DNA from: Dipteronia dyeriana | Lineage: Eukaryota; Streptophyta; Magnoliopsida; Sapindales; Sapindaceae | Length of the DNA stretch: 64,000 nucleotides | Direction: 5' to 3' | NCBI GenBank assembly: GCA_032871835.1 | Contig: CM065297.1 | Span: forward strand, 25,863,598-25,927,597 | Shown: in pieces, positions 33,391 through 46,226 of the stretch | Layout of the letters: every line of letters starts with the position of its first letter | Position numbering within the stretch: the first letter of the stretch is position 1 | Position numbers and translations under genes: made by a program | Notes under the pieces: generated by a model | Databases searched by the model: none | What the model saw: the letters and a program-made list of their open reading frames with translations, nothing else | Told to the model about the DNA's origin: nothing

Positions 33391-35378
33391 ATGCTCAACG
33401 ATGAATTTGATATTTCAGAACTGACCCATACTCAAGCGGGACCTTGTGGTTCCGGCGTTACACCAACACCATGTCCCAGAAAATTAACATCAGATATGTG
33501 GCAATGTTTCAACATAGTCCAAATGACACTCCCAAACGGGGCGTCTGGCCTCAGAGCTAAATGTAAGTTTTGCCATAAGAATTATGCTACAAGTACGGGG
33601 GGAACCGGACATTTGAGACGGCATATGCACAAATGTATGCCTGCACATGGACAGGTAGATACTACAACCCAGACACAGCTTCAACGGCACCCAGACGGGT
33701 CCGTTACGACGTGGCAGTTCGACGCCATGCACGCTAGAGAGTGCTTGGCACGATACATTGCACAAACTGATCAACCGATCAATATTGGTGAGAGTCCATT
33801 TTATAAAGAATTAATCACATCTGCATATAACCCCCAATATGAACCTGTTTCTAGAACCACCACTAGAAATGATTTGATACGATTGTTTGAAACCGAAAGG
33901 GATGACTTAGTTTCTGAAATACAGCATTTAAGTGTCTCTGTTGCATTAACTTCTGATATTTGGAATGCATGTTCCAAACAGGACTATTTATGTGTCACGG
34001 GACACTATTTAGATTCTGATTGGAGGATAACAAAAAGAATTTTTGGTTTTCGTCCTATGGATTTTGCACATACCGCAGAAAATATTTTTAATGTCATAAT
34101 GGAAGTTTTAGAAACTTATGAAATCACGCATCACATTCTTTCAATCACATTTGATAATGCATCTGTAAATACCAGCTCCATTGCATTGTTTGTTGCAAGA
34201 AATATCCCGCAAGATGGAGGTTATTTCTTCCATCAACGGTGTGCATGCCATATTATAAATTTAGTTGTACAGGCTGGTTTAAAGCAGGTAAGCGACCAAA
34301 TAGATCGCATTAGAGATGCCATTTCTTGGATTTGCAGTTCTAATCCTAGATTCAGTGAATTCAAGAGACATTGTAAATTAAACGGTCTCAAACCCCAACA
34401 ATTCCAAACTAATATGCCGGTAAGGTGGAACTCTACTTATTTAATGTTGCAAAATTGTTTGGAATATGATACAACCATTACATGTTTTTATAACATGAAA
34501 TTGACCGAAACAGGACAACTTAGTCCAAAATTACTTTCCACAAACAATTGGTATGTGGCAATGATTTTTGGTCAATTTTTAAAGATTTTTTACAATGCCA
34601 CTGTAACTCTTTCCGGGGTATATTACCCTACATCTTCTCAGGCAATCCATCAGATAGTGGAAATGTCTGAACTGTTAAACAGTTATAGAGAAGATGAACA
34701 TCTAGGCGCTACAGTTGTTGTCATGGAGACAAAGTTGAAAAAATATTGGGCTAACATTCCCTTACTTTATGCCTTAAGTGCTATAATAGATCCCAGGGTT
34801 AAATTATCTGGTTTAGAAGTTTTACTTGAGTTTATAGGTATTAATTTGTCAATAGATTATTCATAACAAATTACTGACATTCGAACCAAGTTGTTCGAGA
34901 TTTTTCATATTTATGAGACCAGGTTTGGCAACATTGACATCCCCCAATCAACACGACCGGAGACAGAGCCGAAGCAAACAAGTTGGAGCCTTCTGAAACG
35001 AAGAAAACTTGTACCGAATTTATTAGGTACCTTGAAGCACAGTTCGATGCTGTTGAAGACAAGGAAGAGTTTGATTTGTTGTTATGGTGGAAGACCTATA
35101 CGTACAGGTATCCAGTTCTGTCACACTTAGCACGTGACGTACTGGTTATTCCAGTGTCAACGGTGTCTTCAGAACAAGCTTTCAGCACCAGTGGACGCAT
35201 AATTGAACCAAGAAGAAGCTGTTTGTCTCCAGAGATGGTGGAGGTATTAACATGCCTTCGGGATTGGGAGCATGCTAAAAAAAGGTTACAAAATCTAACT
35301 GTATATAAAGAACTTAATCTAAATTTCGATAATCTATATATTGATGACCATTCAGGTAGTGGCCAGGGCCAGAACTAG
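33391..35378 (+). pseudogene. hAT transposase (BED zinc finger, hATC dimerisation domain), broken
   Basis: Frame 1 is open from before 33391 to 34863. I chose ATG 33391 because it is the first after the predicted intron and starts the conserved MLNDEFDIS stretch. A BED-type zinc finger lies at about 33570-33650 (CKFC, then HLRRHMHKC). The RNase H-like catalytic region follows, with LTSDIW (about 33950), SITFDNASVNT (about 34140) and CACHIINLVVQ (about 34240). A TAA at 34864-34866 interrupts frame 1, which then stays open with FEIFHIYETRFGN. A frameshift between about 34930 and 34985 moves the C-terminus to frame 3. There the hATC motif is well preserved (LARDVLVIPVSTVSSEQAFS, 35125-35185, ending at 35378). 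The protein would cut and paste hAT ends; one nonsense codon and one frameshift make it non-coding as read. Confidence 0.9.
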
Positions 35379-35937
35379 GTTATACTTTTACATATGTATT
35401 TATTATTTACTTGTAAGTTGTAAAACGGTTGCACTCTTTTTCCCTTACCAAGTTTTTATCCCACTGGGTTTTTCTTGGTAAGGTTTTTAATGAGGCAATC
35501 ATGTAGATATGTATTACTGAATTCCATAAGTGAAAAATAAATAAATAATTAAAAAATTATTCATTCTCTTTATTCATTTCAAATCCTAATAATTGTTCGT
35601 TCTCTTCATTCATTTTAAATTCTAAACCCTTAACCATAAACTATAAATCCTAAACCCTATACCCTAAATAACAAAAAAAACGTAATTTGAAAAAAAAATT
35701 GGACCAAAAAACTATCCCGCCTGACCAGCCCCGTTAGGCCTGACAAGGCACGCAGGCACGGCCCGTCTGAGGCAGGCCGACGTGCCGTGCAGGGCCTGCT
35801 TCTCTGGAAACAGGCCGGTCCGGCCCGGCCCGCGACACCCTCGCGGGCCGGTTTGGCTCGACATGTTTCCAGAAATGGACTGACCAGGCCGTCCCTAATG
35901 GACCGGACCAGTCCATTTTTACACCTTTACTTGTTTC

Positions 35938-37940
35938 ATATATTATTTTATTGCACATTTTTCTTTTTTTATCGGTTAAGTTTAGGAGGGCACCGTATAA
36001 TAAGAATTTTATCTAACAAAAACCCAATATATACTTTTTTATAAAGGAATCCCGTTTGAATTTACCTACCACATGATATCATTGTCAAATTTATGTTTTT
36101 CTTCTTTTAAAAATTATTGATTAGATTACAATCCAACAACGTTAATAAACACTGAGATAAATATTCAATATGTAGTAATAATTGAGTTCAAATTTGTTAA
36201 AAATGTTGTCGATTTGAATGGATATTGAATACTGTCTTGTGTTCCGCGCACCATGTGACAAAACTGGATATGACTAAATATTAAATCATATTTTTTAGTA
36301 AAATTTGTATATTTATTGTTAAATGATTGATATTGAGATGAGATACTGTGTTAGAGGGGTGAAAAAAAAAACATCCCATGATCATTGGATATATGATCAA
36401 ATAATTAGATCATCATCTGACATAGTTAGCTTTAAACAAAAAGCTAATTATGTTTATCATGGGACCATGTAGCTTTATAATTGATTTTTTTTTTACATTA
36501 TTTATCCGATCACAGTTCAGATATTTATTTTTAAAGTTTTTTAACACCTATAAGATCTGAACGGTTGGTTTATGAGTCATTTATCTAATCCATAAATTCA
36601 ATTATCCACCGGTTAATCTACACTCCTAGAGGTGATTTATAATAGATCTTGAAATTCACTTAATTTACTGAATTAATGTCTAAGCCAAATTATTATTCCT
36701 TTCGGAGTCACAATGATTATGATTTATAAGCATTGACATTAATTATTGATGTTAACTCTGATGGATAAGAAAGAGATTTAATAGGGGAACAAGTAGTTAG
36801 AAGGGCAAAAACAAAATGAAATCCACATCAGAATTGCAATACATGTCTCGTGACATGTTTTTCTAATTTAGTTTAATCAATTAGACGTTTGATTAATTGC
36901 CCATGCTAACTTTTGGAATGCTATTGTAATATTTCTAATATTATTATTACTACTCAATTATATTAGTTGACATTCGTCAAATGGTACCACTCTCACATCT
37001 ATATTATTAATATTATAGGTTTGAGTTTAATTCTTTTTTCAATTTCTTTTTATACAATATTTATTAATCCCAAGCTCTCAAGCCATAATCAAATGGGGGA
37101 AAATCTAGGGTGGATAGGGTGCAACTTCTCACTTGAGTTTTTTTTTACTAACAATTAGACACGTGCTATAAATATCACATACATATACTATCTTAGATGG
37201 CATCACACACGGTGTGTAAGAACTATAAAATGTAGGGCAACAATAATTTAATGACTTGACATATCGATCTAAGATATTAGATGTATCGGTGATGAAAACA
37301 ATCATGACTCATGAGGTATTTTTCTAGATTTATTTCTTTGACATCTCCAATAAAAATTAATCAATTTTCAAGTCAAGCTTTCTCATGTGATATGTTGAAA
37401 CTTTAAAATAATATATTATTCATCAAGCATTAAAGGAAAAGTATATGATCTAATAATAGTAATAATTTCCATTAATTTCCATTAAATCTAGAAAATCAAC
37501 TATTAATTATAAAGGAAATGAAGAGTTGAAGAATACAAAACTGAAGGGTTAAATATAATTTATTTAAAAAAAACTAATTAATAATGGAGTCTTCTCATAA
37601 CAACATGTGATGTGAGGCTCCAAAATAAGATAAAATAATTAATAATATAGAAAAATCAAGAACCAATCCATAATTAATGGGATAATAAATAGAATGAATA
37701 GTCAATTCCATAACTAATGAGATAATTAATAAATTTTCTTAACGAACTAAAAATAAAATAAAATAACTTACTAAATATTATATATATTATATTATAAATA
37801 TATATATATATATTATATAGTTAAATAATTAACAATAATTTTTTAAAAAATAATTAATTAGAATTTATAGCTTGTTAACTAAAAAAATAGGGCTTGTCTT
37901 TAAATCCTATCAAATAATTAATTGAATACTTAAAAAATAA
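35938..37940. other. AT-rich intergenic stretch
   Basis: No coding domain was found. It contains short self-complementary AT-rich segments (for example near 36370-36480) and (TA)n at 37780-37820. Short ORFs here have no recognisable motif. Confidence 0.5.
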
Positions 37941-40130
37941 TACTTTTTTTTTTGAAACAGAAACACAAAACAGGCACTAACCAGAAGCATCTAAACGGAC
38001 AAGCCTCTCCATGCAAGGAGGGCAAGAATCCATCCAAAAAGAATCACCCATATTAGAGATAACCATCTTTGCTAATTTGTGAGCAACAACATTACCGCTC
38101 CGTAACACATGGACGACACCACTACCTGAAAAATCCGCAAGAAGGGAAAGAATCAAACTAATAATGGAACCAACATCGGTAGAGGGAATGGAGCTTTTAT
38201 TAATTAGCTCTACAATTTGTAAGGAATCAGTTTCAACCTGGAAGGGAACCGGTCCTGAGTCAATAGCCAGCCGAATACCCCTCTAAATAGCCATAGCTTC
38301 GGCCACCAGAGGCACTACCATAGCCTGAATTCTGAGGGAAGCCACAGCTTTAACAGTTCCCGCCTTATCACGAATAACAATTCCCAAACCAATGGCTCTC
38401 CTATCATACCAAGTAGCAACATCAGTATTGATTTTCCATGTACCAACGTCTGGAGGACACCACTTATCAATCTTTAAACAATTAGACACTTTCGGTCAAG
38501 TCCTAAGCTGAACCGAGTGTCAATCATCAAGAAAACTGGAAGCCCAATCAAACACATCTCTATAATCCATCGATCCAGAATTATGCACCAGCTGGTTTCT
38601 ATCAAACCAAACTTTCCATAAAACCACACAAAGAATAGCCAATTGGCAAGGACTCAAGGAGCGAACATAGGTAAGCATGAAATCATAAAAATGTAAATCA
38701 TCAGACAGCTTCAATGCCTTTAAGGGCACAAACTTTCCCCTAACCTAAGCCACTGCATGACAGTCACAGAGAGCATGAACCATCGTTTTAGACTTATAAG
38801 AACATCGTGGGCAGATCCATCCTAAGGCATCCATCATGAAGTGAGAAGAGAAAAGGTCGGGATCCAATGATTACACGTATGCCAAATAAAAATCCTTATT
38901 TTAGTTGGAATATTAATCTGCCAAAGAGTTTTCCACCAAGACCTCGACTTATCAAGACCCGAAGAACCAGGAGTCGAAAGAATATTTCTGCCCACATAAT
39001 AACCATTCTTGACCGTGTACTGACCAGCCTGATCAACTTGCCACACAATAGAGTCTTCATGTGCACTATGTGACGTGGGATGGCCAGAATCAAATCTACA
39101 TCGTCACCCAAAAAGATGTTCTGAATCAAACCCAGATTCTAATCTCATGAGACCGTTTTAAACGAGTCCACCGCTGCATTCTCATCTAACTTCATAGGAG
39201 AAATGATCTTAAATGTCAACGGCCTCCGAATCCAACGATCTTTATAGATTCTTACTGAGTTGCCTCTCCCAATTCTCCAACGAGAGCCCATATGGATGAT
39301 CCCACATCCCCACATTAAACCTTGCTAAATCAACGAGCCCTTCGACTTAGGATTGGCATTCAAGAAGGTTAAATCAGGAAAGTAGCAATTCTTTAACACT
39401 CGACCCACCAAAGAATTCGGATTGTTAATAATTCTTCAGCACTACTTAACCAGAAGCACCTTGTGAAAGACCTCTAAATCCCAGAAACCCAAGCCACCTT
39501 CATCCTTTGGAACATACATTCTCCACCAATTACACCAATGCATCTTCGAATGTTCATCTGAACTACCCTAAAAAATCCGATTACATAAATTATAAAGTTC
39601 GGAAACAAGATATTTAGGGAGTCTAAATAAACTCATCGTGTACATCGGTATAGACTGAATTACGGCATTTAGTAGAACTTCTATTTTGAATTGCATGAGG
39701 ACATTCAAAACCAATCAGTGTGTTATCAAAAATATACCTCTCAGGGATGAAGGCACTCTTGGACTCTAAAATCACCTCATCAAGCACCAAACGGAGCCGA
39801 TTAGCCAACGCCTTGGCAACAATTTTATACAAGACATTGCATAAGTTGATTGGCCGGAACACCCTAATCTGAACTGGATTCCTAACTTTCGAAATAAGAA
39901 CTACCAAATTATCATTTATAGATTCTAACGAGTTGTCATCATAAAGACATCGTAGACAAGCTGCAGTAACATTCGGACCTACCAAATCCTAGAATTTCTA
40001 GTAAAACAGACCTGGCATCCCATCCGGACCAAGCGCCTCAGTAGGGGAGATCGATAAAGCTGCAATACGGACATCCTCAACAGTAAAGGGATGATCCATG
40101 ATATTTAAAATCAATTTATTCACTGCCCTA
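37941..40130 (-). mobile_element. LINE (L1-type) 5'-truncated copy
   Basis: The minus strand ends with a poly(A) run (plus-strand T run 37942-37951). It is preceded by a 3' untranslated tail of about 30 bp and an ORF2 carrying RT, zf-RVT and RNase H domains. The 5' end is lost near 40130, within the RT domain. No convincing target duplication was found. Confidence 0.85.
37981..40105 (-). pseudogene. LINE ORF2 fragment: reverse transcriptase, zf-RVT, RNase H
   Basis: Read from about 40105 downward. An RT start with ALGPDGMPG lies near 40030. RT palm text IRVFRPINLCNVLYKIVAKA and KSAFIPERYIFDNTLIGFE follow (39985-39623). A zinc-binding RT-associated domain (39046-38834, YTVKNGYYVGRN and WWKTLWQINIPTKIRIFIWH) comes next, then a linker with WKVWFDRNQLVHNS (38729-38520). 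Plant RNase H has WKINTDVATWYDRRAIGLGI (38440-38370) and, after an in-frame TAG at 38283-38285, FQVETDSLQIVELINKS, GNVVAHKLAKM and a terminal TAG near 37981. The catalytic Asp, Glu and Asp of RNase H are visible; the RT YADD box was not found, so the middle of RT is lost or unreadable. Confidence 0.85.
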
Positions 40131-40836
40131 TTAATTATAAAATTGTCTCTCGATTGTTTTCATATACATATATATATATATATATATGAGATTGTATTTT
40201 GATTATCTATGGATATGTGATTTATTAAAAAAGATTATAATATTAAAAGTTATTATACTTAAAGCATCTCCCATAGTATTTTCAAAAGTAGGATGGTAAT
40301 CAAAATTTGATTATTTATCCAAAAAACCACTATCTAATAGAGTCACTAAAATTTTACAATAACAGTTATCAATAATCAGATTGTCTCTCCAATAATCAAA
40401 TTTGAATATTGACTTTCAATCATCAAATACAAACTTAACCCAAGAAAAATGTTTTTATAATTTTATACTTTCTCTCTCATCTGTGGCTTTTTTTTTCTAA
40501 TCACCTATTATCTCATCATTGTTTCGATCCCAAAAAATTCAGTCAGGTAAAATTCATCTCTTCATTATGAATAAATCAATACTCATAACGTATACATTCT
40601 CTTGTCTTTTATAGTTTTTTTTTTTTACTTATGAAATAAAATGAGCAGGAACAGTAAAAGAATTAGGTGGGATTAAATTTTTAATTTAGATAAAGTAGAT
40701 TTTTGATTTAGACAAGTGTACCAGATCCAAATTTGTTTATATAATTGAAGATGCTCTTAATAACTAATTAATAGTTTTGATAAAAGAAAAAAGATTATGG
40801 ATTGTTTTTAAACTTACCAAATAATGTAATACTTCA

Positions 40837-40868
<32 letters not shown>

Positions 40869-41084
40869 ATGATTAAAAATCAATTATGATATTGGTTTAG
40901 AGAATTTATTAACTATTCCATTAATTACAGGATTGCCTCTTGATTATCTACTGATATGTGATGTAGTACATTTAATAGCAATCCAAATTGCATGCATATG
41001 AATTGACTCATTCCTATTGAGTATCCTTTTTGTAAATTATTACTATGTTATATTAATATATTACCATTGATATATTTTTAAATT

Positions 41085-41316
41085 TGCAATTAATTTCATG
41101 AAAAATGGATTACCATTGATTTTGTATTATAATTAATATTTTATTTTGTTTGAAAAATATTTATTTATTTCCATTTATATGAATAATTAAAATTCAAAAA
41201 TATTTATTTTTAAAAATAATCATAATGTATTTAATAAATATTTAATACAATCTAAACGGCCAAAAAGAAAAGAAAACAAAAAGGGAAAAATAGAAAAAGA
41301 ATTATAAATACTTAAG

Positions 41317-41349
<33 letters not shown>

Positions 41350-42065
41350 AGATTTTCCATTTAAAATCCTATTTGTTTTGCACATGTCCCATTTATTTTG
41401 TCAATATATTTCATTTTAATAAATTAAAATTTTAAAACCTCTAAATACACTTCAATTAACTCGAAAATACCAATTTTTATATACATTTTTTTATGTAAAA
41501 ACGTGTATTTTATATATGCTTGTATAAGTACTCAATTTTTTTTATAAAAAAAAATTGTATAGAGGTTATTGTCAAGCTTAGTGATAAATTAATTGATTTT
41601 TCTACACTTATTTTCTGAAGACATTCCATTCTTTTCAATAAATTGATTTATAGACTTTTGTTCAACCATCTGTGTCATAGATGATTCAATAAAAATAAAA
41701 TAAAGGAGAATACATTAATGGAGATGCAAAAGTAGTAGAGTTATTTTTTTTATTATCTTACAAAAAAAAAACATATTTATTACCATTTATGACAAAAAAT
41801 ATGAGTGAATTTCATATATTAAAAAAAGAATATATTGAATTGAATGTAATAATTCATGTTGTTAATGTGTTACCATGGATTACCATTAATTTGGTATTAC
41901 AATTGATATTTGTTTTTTAAAAAAAAATTATTATCATTTATAAGAATAATTAAAATTCAAAAATATTTTTTTTAGGAAATAATCTTAGTGTATTAAATAT
42001 ATATTTACTACATTTTGAAAAATCAAAAAGAAAATAAAACAAAAAAGGTTAAAAATGGAAAGAAG
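41085..42065. repeat. Direct duplication of a roughly 210-bp AT-rich segment
   Basis: 41085-41300 and 41863-42065 share the order GGATTACCATTxAT, GGTATTA-type, GAATAATTAAAATTCAAAAATA, then an AAAAAGAAAA(T/G)AAAACAAAAA block. The copies are diverged and separated by about 560 bp. Origin is unknown. Confidence 0.6.
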
Positions 42066-42570
42066 AAAAAACAGTAAAAAAATGTGTAAATTTCATTTTA
42101 AAAAAATTCTAGTATTGGATACACGGAAACATATAAAGCGATTTTTTTTTCAAAGATGAACCAAAGACTACAAACCTAACATTCAAATATAGTAGTAATT
42201 AATAGTCTGTCAAATCCATCATATATCCAAGTGCAGAGTACCTCACAATTCTCAACCGGTCAATTAATGGTGATGAGTAGGATGCTAGCCTTATCGGAAG
42301 GTTGCATAGCGAACACATAATAAACATCATAGTAAAGATACCAAAATACACTACAACAATAATCAATCCAAAATTATATTTTTAACTACTAAAGTGTACC
42401 CTAACAAAAAAAACAATAAATAAAAAACTTCTAAAGTGTTTAAATAAAAAAAAACATATAGAGATGCTTCATTTTGATAAGAAAACGATGAGAATAGTGT
42501 AAGGTTTTTTGAAAGGGACATTTGGCGGTCATCATGAATTGAACAAAAAAAAACTAAAATATTAAATTTT

Positions 42571-42601
<31 letters not shown>

Positions 42602-42869
42602 GTAAAAATTACTCTCACCACCTAATACCATCTGATTCCGCACCGATTGAGTGTTTTTAGTTTCTCTATGAGGGAGTGTCAATGGAATGAGACGGGAAAA
42701 AAGCAAAAGAGATTTTGGATGGTTTTTATAGAGAAAATTGAGGGAGATGGGAGGACTTTAAGTTTGATTTAAGGGAAAATATGATGGGTTTTAAATTGAT
42801 TTAGGGTGAGTAACATATCTTTGCAATTAATTTAAGAATTATGAAATTAGGGCAGGTGTCTATTCATCT

Positions 42870-43165
42870 TGTTTTGTTAATATATATTGAAATTAATGCA
42901 TTTAAATCATTATTTTAAAATAACCAATAAGACATATATGTGGAAGAAATGATTTATAACGTAATCTTTATATTTAATTATAGAATCATACAAATAGGTC
43001 ACCTATTTATGTTAACATATATATTGAAATTAATGTATTTAAATCATTACTTTTAAATTAACAAAAAGATATGTTTTGAAGAAATGATTTATAACGTAAT
43101 CTTTGTATTTAATTACACAATCATATAAATTATCCACCTATTTATCTGGTTTTGTTAATATTGAT
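42870..43165. repeat. Tandem duplication, unit about 135 bp
   Basis: Two adjacent copies (about 42876-43006 and 43010-43146) each contain TATTGAAATTAATG, TTTAAATCATTA, GAAGAAATGATTTATAACG and TAATCTTT. A third copy starts at about 43147 (GTTTTGTTAATATTGATTG) and fades. Confidence 0.7.
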
Positions 43166-43470
43166 TGAAGTTAATACTAACCAATAGAAGCCACAATTAA
43201 TTCCAAAGTTCCCTCACAGTGCTGTAAGGATCATTTTTTATATATTATATAGATTTGGATGGGCACACTCAAGTTTTCCTCAAACATATAATTTATTCTC
43301 TACGAGCTTGAATCCTCTTCTTTAGTCTCAACTAACTTTTTATTTGGCTATTTTAGGAGTACTGTAATTTGATGAAACATTTGTTTGTATATTTTTACTC
43401 GGTGTGACTATGTAATTAGGAAAACCCAAGCCAGATGAGAAGAGAATCCAAACTTATCTTAATAAGCTAA

Positions 43471-44422
43471 TAAGTGTATTGGACTGAGATTTTAATAGAT
43501 AAATTTGAAATATAAGAGTTTGGTGGTATTGGATTGAGACATTTTATTAAGTTAAAAAAGTCTGTTAGTATTCAATTAAGACTTTAAGGGACAATAAATT
43601 GTCTGTTACTATTGGATTGAGATTAATATTTGTAGAATTTTATGACAAAATGAATTATCTTATACTTTTTACTGATAACTATAAATAAAAAGACCGAAAG
43701 AATATCTTACCATTTCCCATAAGACTTTTTACCTTCGTTTAAGACTTTCATCATTTTCAAAAAGTCACAGCGAAAAACATAAGTCCCTATTTTGAACTTT
43801 GAAGCAGCATGGTATTTTGCCGTTGGTGTGTAGGTCTGGTAATTTAAGGCCATGAGACTTCTGTCTCGTGGTTGTTTTTGTGTCATAAGATTAACCTAGT
43901 TTTTTTTTTTCTTGACTTGGGTTCTTATCTATATGCTCTAATTTGCTATCTCTGCAGCCTTACTTGCTCTTTCTTGTTCAGGGGTCCCAGTGTTTTATTC
44001 TTGGGAACTAGAAGATTTTTGTTTTCAATCTATTCTCTACCGTAATTAGTTGGGCTTTGAGTTTCTTGGAAACATTTTAATCGACTTCGTTATATATTCT
44101 CTTTTCAGTCTTTAAGTATTCTAGAAATTGTTGATGCCTTCAACATTAGGCTTTGGTAGTGGAGCTGGGAGGTGTTTTACAGTTTGGGTTTCTTAACGGA
44201 GGTAATTGTGTTAGTAAATTTTTCAGACTCATATCTTAAAAAGTCTAAAAAGTTTATAAATAAAGTTCAGATAATCCAAATAGTCTATAAATAAAATATA
44301 AAAACTCTTTTTAAAAATTCAGAATCTTGAAAGTCTAGTCTATAAATAAAATCCATAAAAATAGCCTTTAAAAATACTAGAATTCAAAAATTATATATTA
44401 AAATCTTAATCTAATACACCCC
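43471..44422. mobile_element. Non-autonomous TIR element
   Basis: The left end GTGTATTGGACTGAGATTTT (from about 43474) matches the reverse complement of the right end (GTGTATTAGATTAAGATTTT, ending 44422), and similarity continues inward for about 45 bp. The interior has no transposase. It has short repeats of TTGGATTGAGA near 43530 and 43613, and a less AT-rich core (43780-44200) with CTCTGCAG- and TTTTCAG-type acceptor-like sites. The superfamily is uncertain; the right outer end GGGGTGTATT would suit a PIF/Harbinger-like or similar element, but no clear target duplication is visible. Confidence 0.5.
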
Positions 44423-45376
44423 GTTAAATATAGGATTCATGCTCGTAGATAAGAATAATAATATAAAGATAAGCCCTTTACAGAAGCGGTGGAGATACAT
44501 TTTCCTTAATTTCCTGGTATGGTATAATATCTTTTATTTGATGAGTAAATTTTATACATTTTCCTTAATTCCTTGTATGCTCGTATATATGTTTTATATA
44601 TGTTATGTCTAAATCTTGTACTAGTGATCTTAGTTATGGTCGATTCTGTTCTCATTCACGTTCTTGAAACAGAAATGATTTTTTTTTTCCTTGCATTTCA
44701 TGCAATTCTATGCTAAGAAAGCAATATTCCCGGAAAGAATTCCTAGTGCAAACCAGCTATTTTTTTCTGTTGGTCCCAACATCTGATAATGATAGAATTG
44801 TTGAAATTCCAAAATCGCTTTCAAAGTCTGAACCAAGCTAATTTATTATTTAGCCTTGTCTTTTCTCTTGACCAGTGACCAACTAGCTACTAAAAAACAT
44901 TAATGTGTGACCCTTTCTAACAAAAAGTTCAAGGAAAGTTTGACGACAAAAATAATTAAGCCCCAAACAAACCGTAAGCATAGTACAGATTTGCATCATC
45001 GATTATGTAATATACATCTCATTACATAAATTGAGACATAGAATGGTTGGTTGAGTGCACCTGATTCTGTCACGTAGCAGTGACGTCTAAATATCTAAAT
45101 CATATTTTGATTAATGTCATGTATGTCGGTGTGCTCCACTTAACTTTATTCCATTAATTGCATGATTGTGTCGATGATAATCTAAGCTACACAGTTCTCT
45201 AGCTATGGTATATATCTTAATTTTAACCACATTTAGATTTATTTGCTGATAATGTTCGGATGTCTATCGGTCAGCACCTAAAATATTAATACCATCAATT
45301 GAATTGTATACATGACCCAATTTGTGAAAAAATATAAGAAGGTAAATGTAAAAAGTTTTAAAAAATAGATCATATA
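44423..45376. other. Intergenic region
   Basis: AT-rich, no domain, no repeat recognised. It ends at the possible target duplication of the MULE. Confidence 0.5.
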
Positions 45377-45889
45377 TTACAATTTAGTGGAAATGGTTAG
45401 AAATGTCACTTTTTTTTTTTTTGAGTTGTAGTGATGTCGTCGGTTTAATAAGTTAAGTTTAAAAAGCATCTATTATGGTGAACTATCGAAATTGCCCTTA
45501 AATAATCGATTCTTTATTCTTTAAAAGCCTATCTCCAAAAAAGTTGTCTGAAAATCAATCAACTATTCCAGGTATCTCTTCAAAAAACGAGCTCGAGTCC
45601 AAATATTGCACAAGAAGGTAAACTAATATTTCTGATCTTCATTTTCATTTTTTCATGCATTTCTGTGTGGTTTAACAATGTATGAACATTTAATAGCATG
45701 TTGTCTCAATTTTGTTTTGTTTATGTCTACGAGTTGTAAACTTTTTAAAAATAATGTATGAACATGTATGCATTTTTTTATATATATATATTTGGGCGAG
45801 TTGATTTGAAGTGGTGCAAACAAGTTTAAAATCTTAGGCATAAAAGCTGGAAAACATTTTAAAAAAACTCGAAACATTAGTAAAAAAGA

Positions 45890-46165
45890 TCGATCCATAA
45901 AATAAATGCTCGATCCCTCACAAAAAGAGCTCGATTCCTCACAAAAAAAGCTCGATCCCTAAAATAAAAAGGTCGAGCCATATTTGAAATCGAGCCATAT
46001 TTGAAATCGAGCCATATTAAAAAAAACTCGATCGTGTACAAAAAAAGCTCGATCACAAACAAAAAAAGCTCGATATCGTTCAAAAAAACTCGTTCATGTA
46101 CAAAAACGGCTCGATCGTGTACAAAAAAAGCTCAATCAGTAAAAAAAATCTCGATCGCTTACACT
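45890..46165. repeat. Left subterminal minisatellite, GCTCGATCC-type units
   Basis: About 14 imperfect units of roughly 18-21 bp with the pattern AAAAAAGCTCGATC plus a variable CCTCACA/GTGTACA spacer. They lie just upstream of the transposase ORF. Three units in the middle read ATTTGAAATCGAGCCAT, the core on the other strand. Translated ORFs here are runs of KKSSI-like text and are artefacts of the repeat. Confidence 0.8.
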
Positions 46166-46226
46166 TTTTATTTTTGTTTAGTCCTTTATAATTGTAAATT
46201 TAATATTAAATATTATTTTCTTAATA

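Larger units (their letters stand above)
32232..35929 (+). mobile_element. hAT DNA transposon, near full length
   Basis: 3698 bp. Terminal inverted repeats are TAGTGGTGTAAAAATGGG at the left and, reverse complemented, TAAAGGTGTAAAAATGGA at the right, followed inward by GC-rich GGCCGGTCCGG-type subterminal repeats at both ends. The 8-bp target duplication CTTGTTTC is perfect (32224-32231 and 35930-35937). It encodes a BED-type hAT transposase on the plus strand. Perfect duplication and one long ORF suggest it is among the younger insertions here. Confidence 0.95.
40131..43470. other. AT-rich intergenic region
   Basis: No gene was found. Contents are low-complexity DNA and simple repeats: (TA)n at 40170-40187, 41320-41346 and 42575-42602, and (ATA)n at 40838-40862. 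Two sets of local duplications are listed separately. Confidence 0.55.

Noticed and set aside
33490..33774. Minus-strand ORF opposite the hAT transposase
   Set aside because: Shadow of the BED-finger coding frame on the other strand; no motif of its own.
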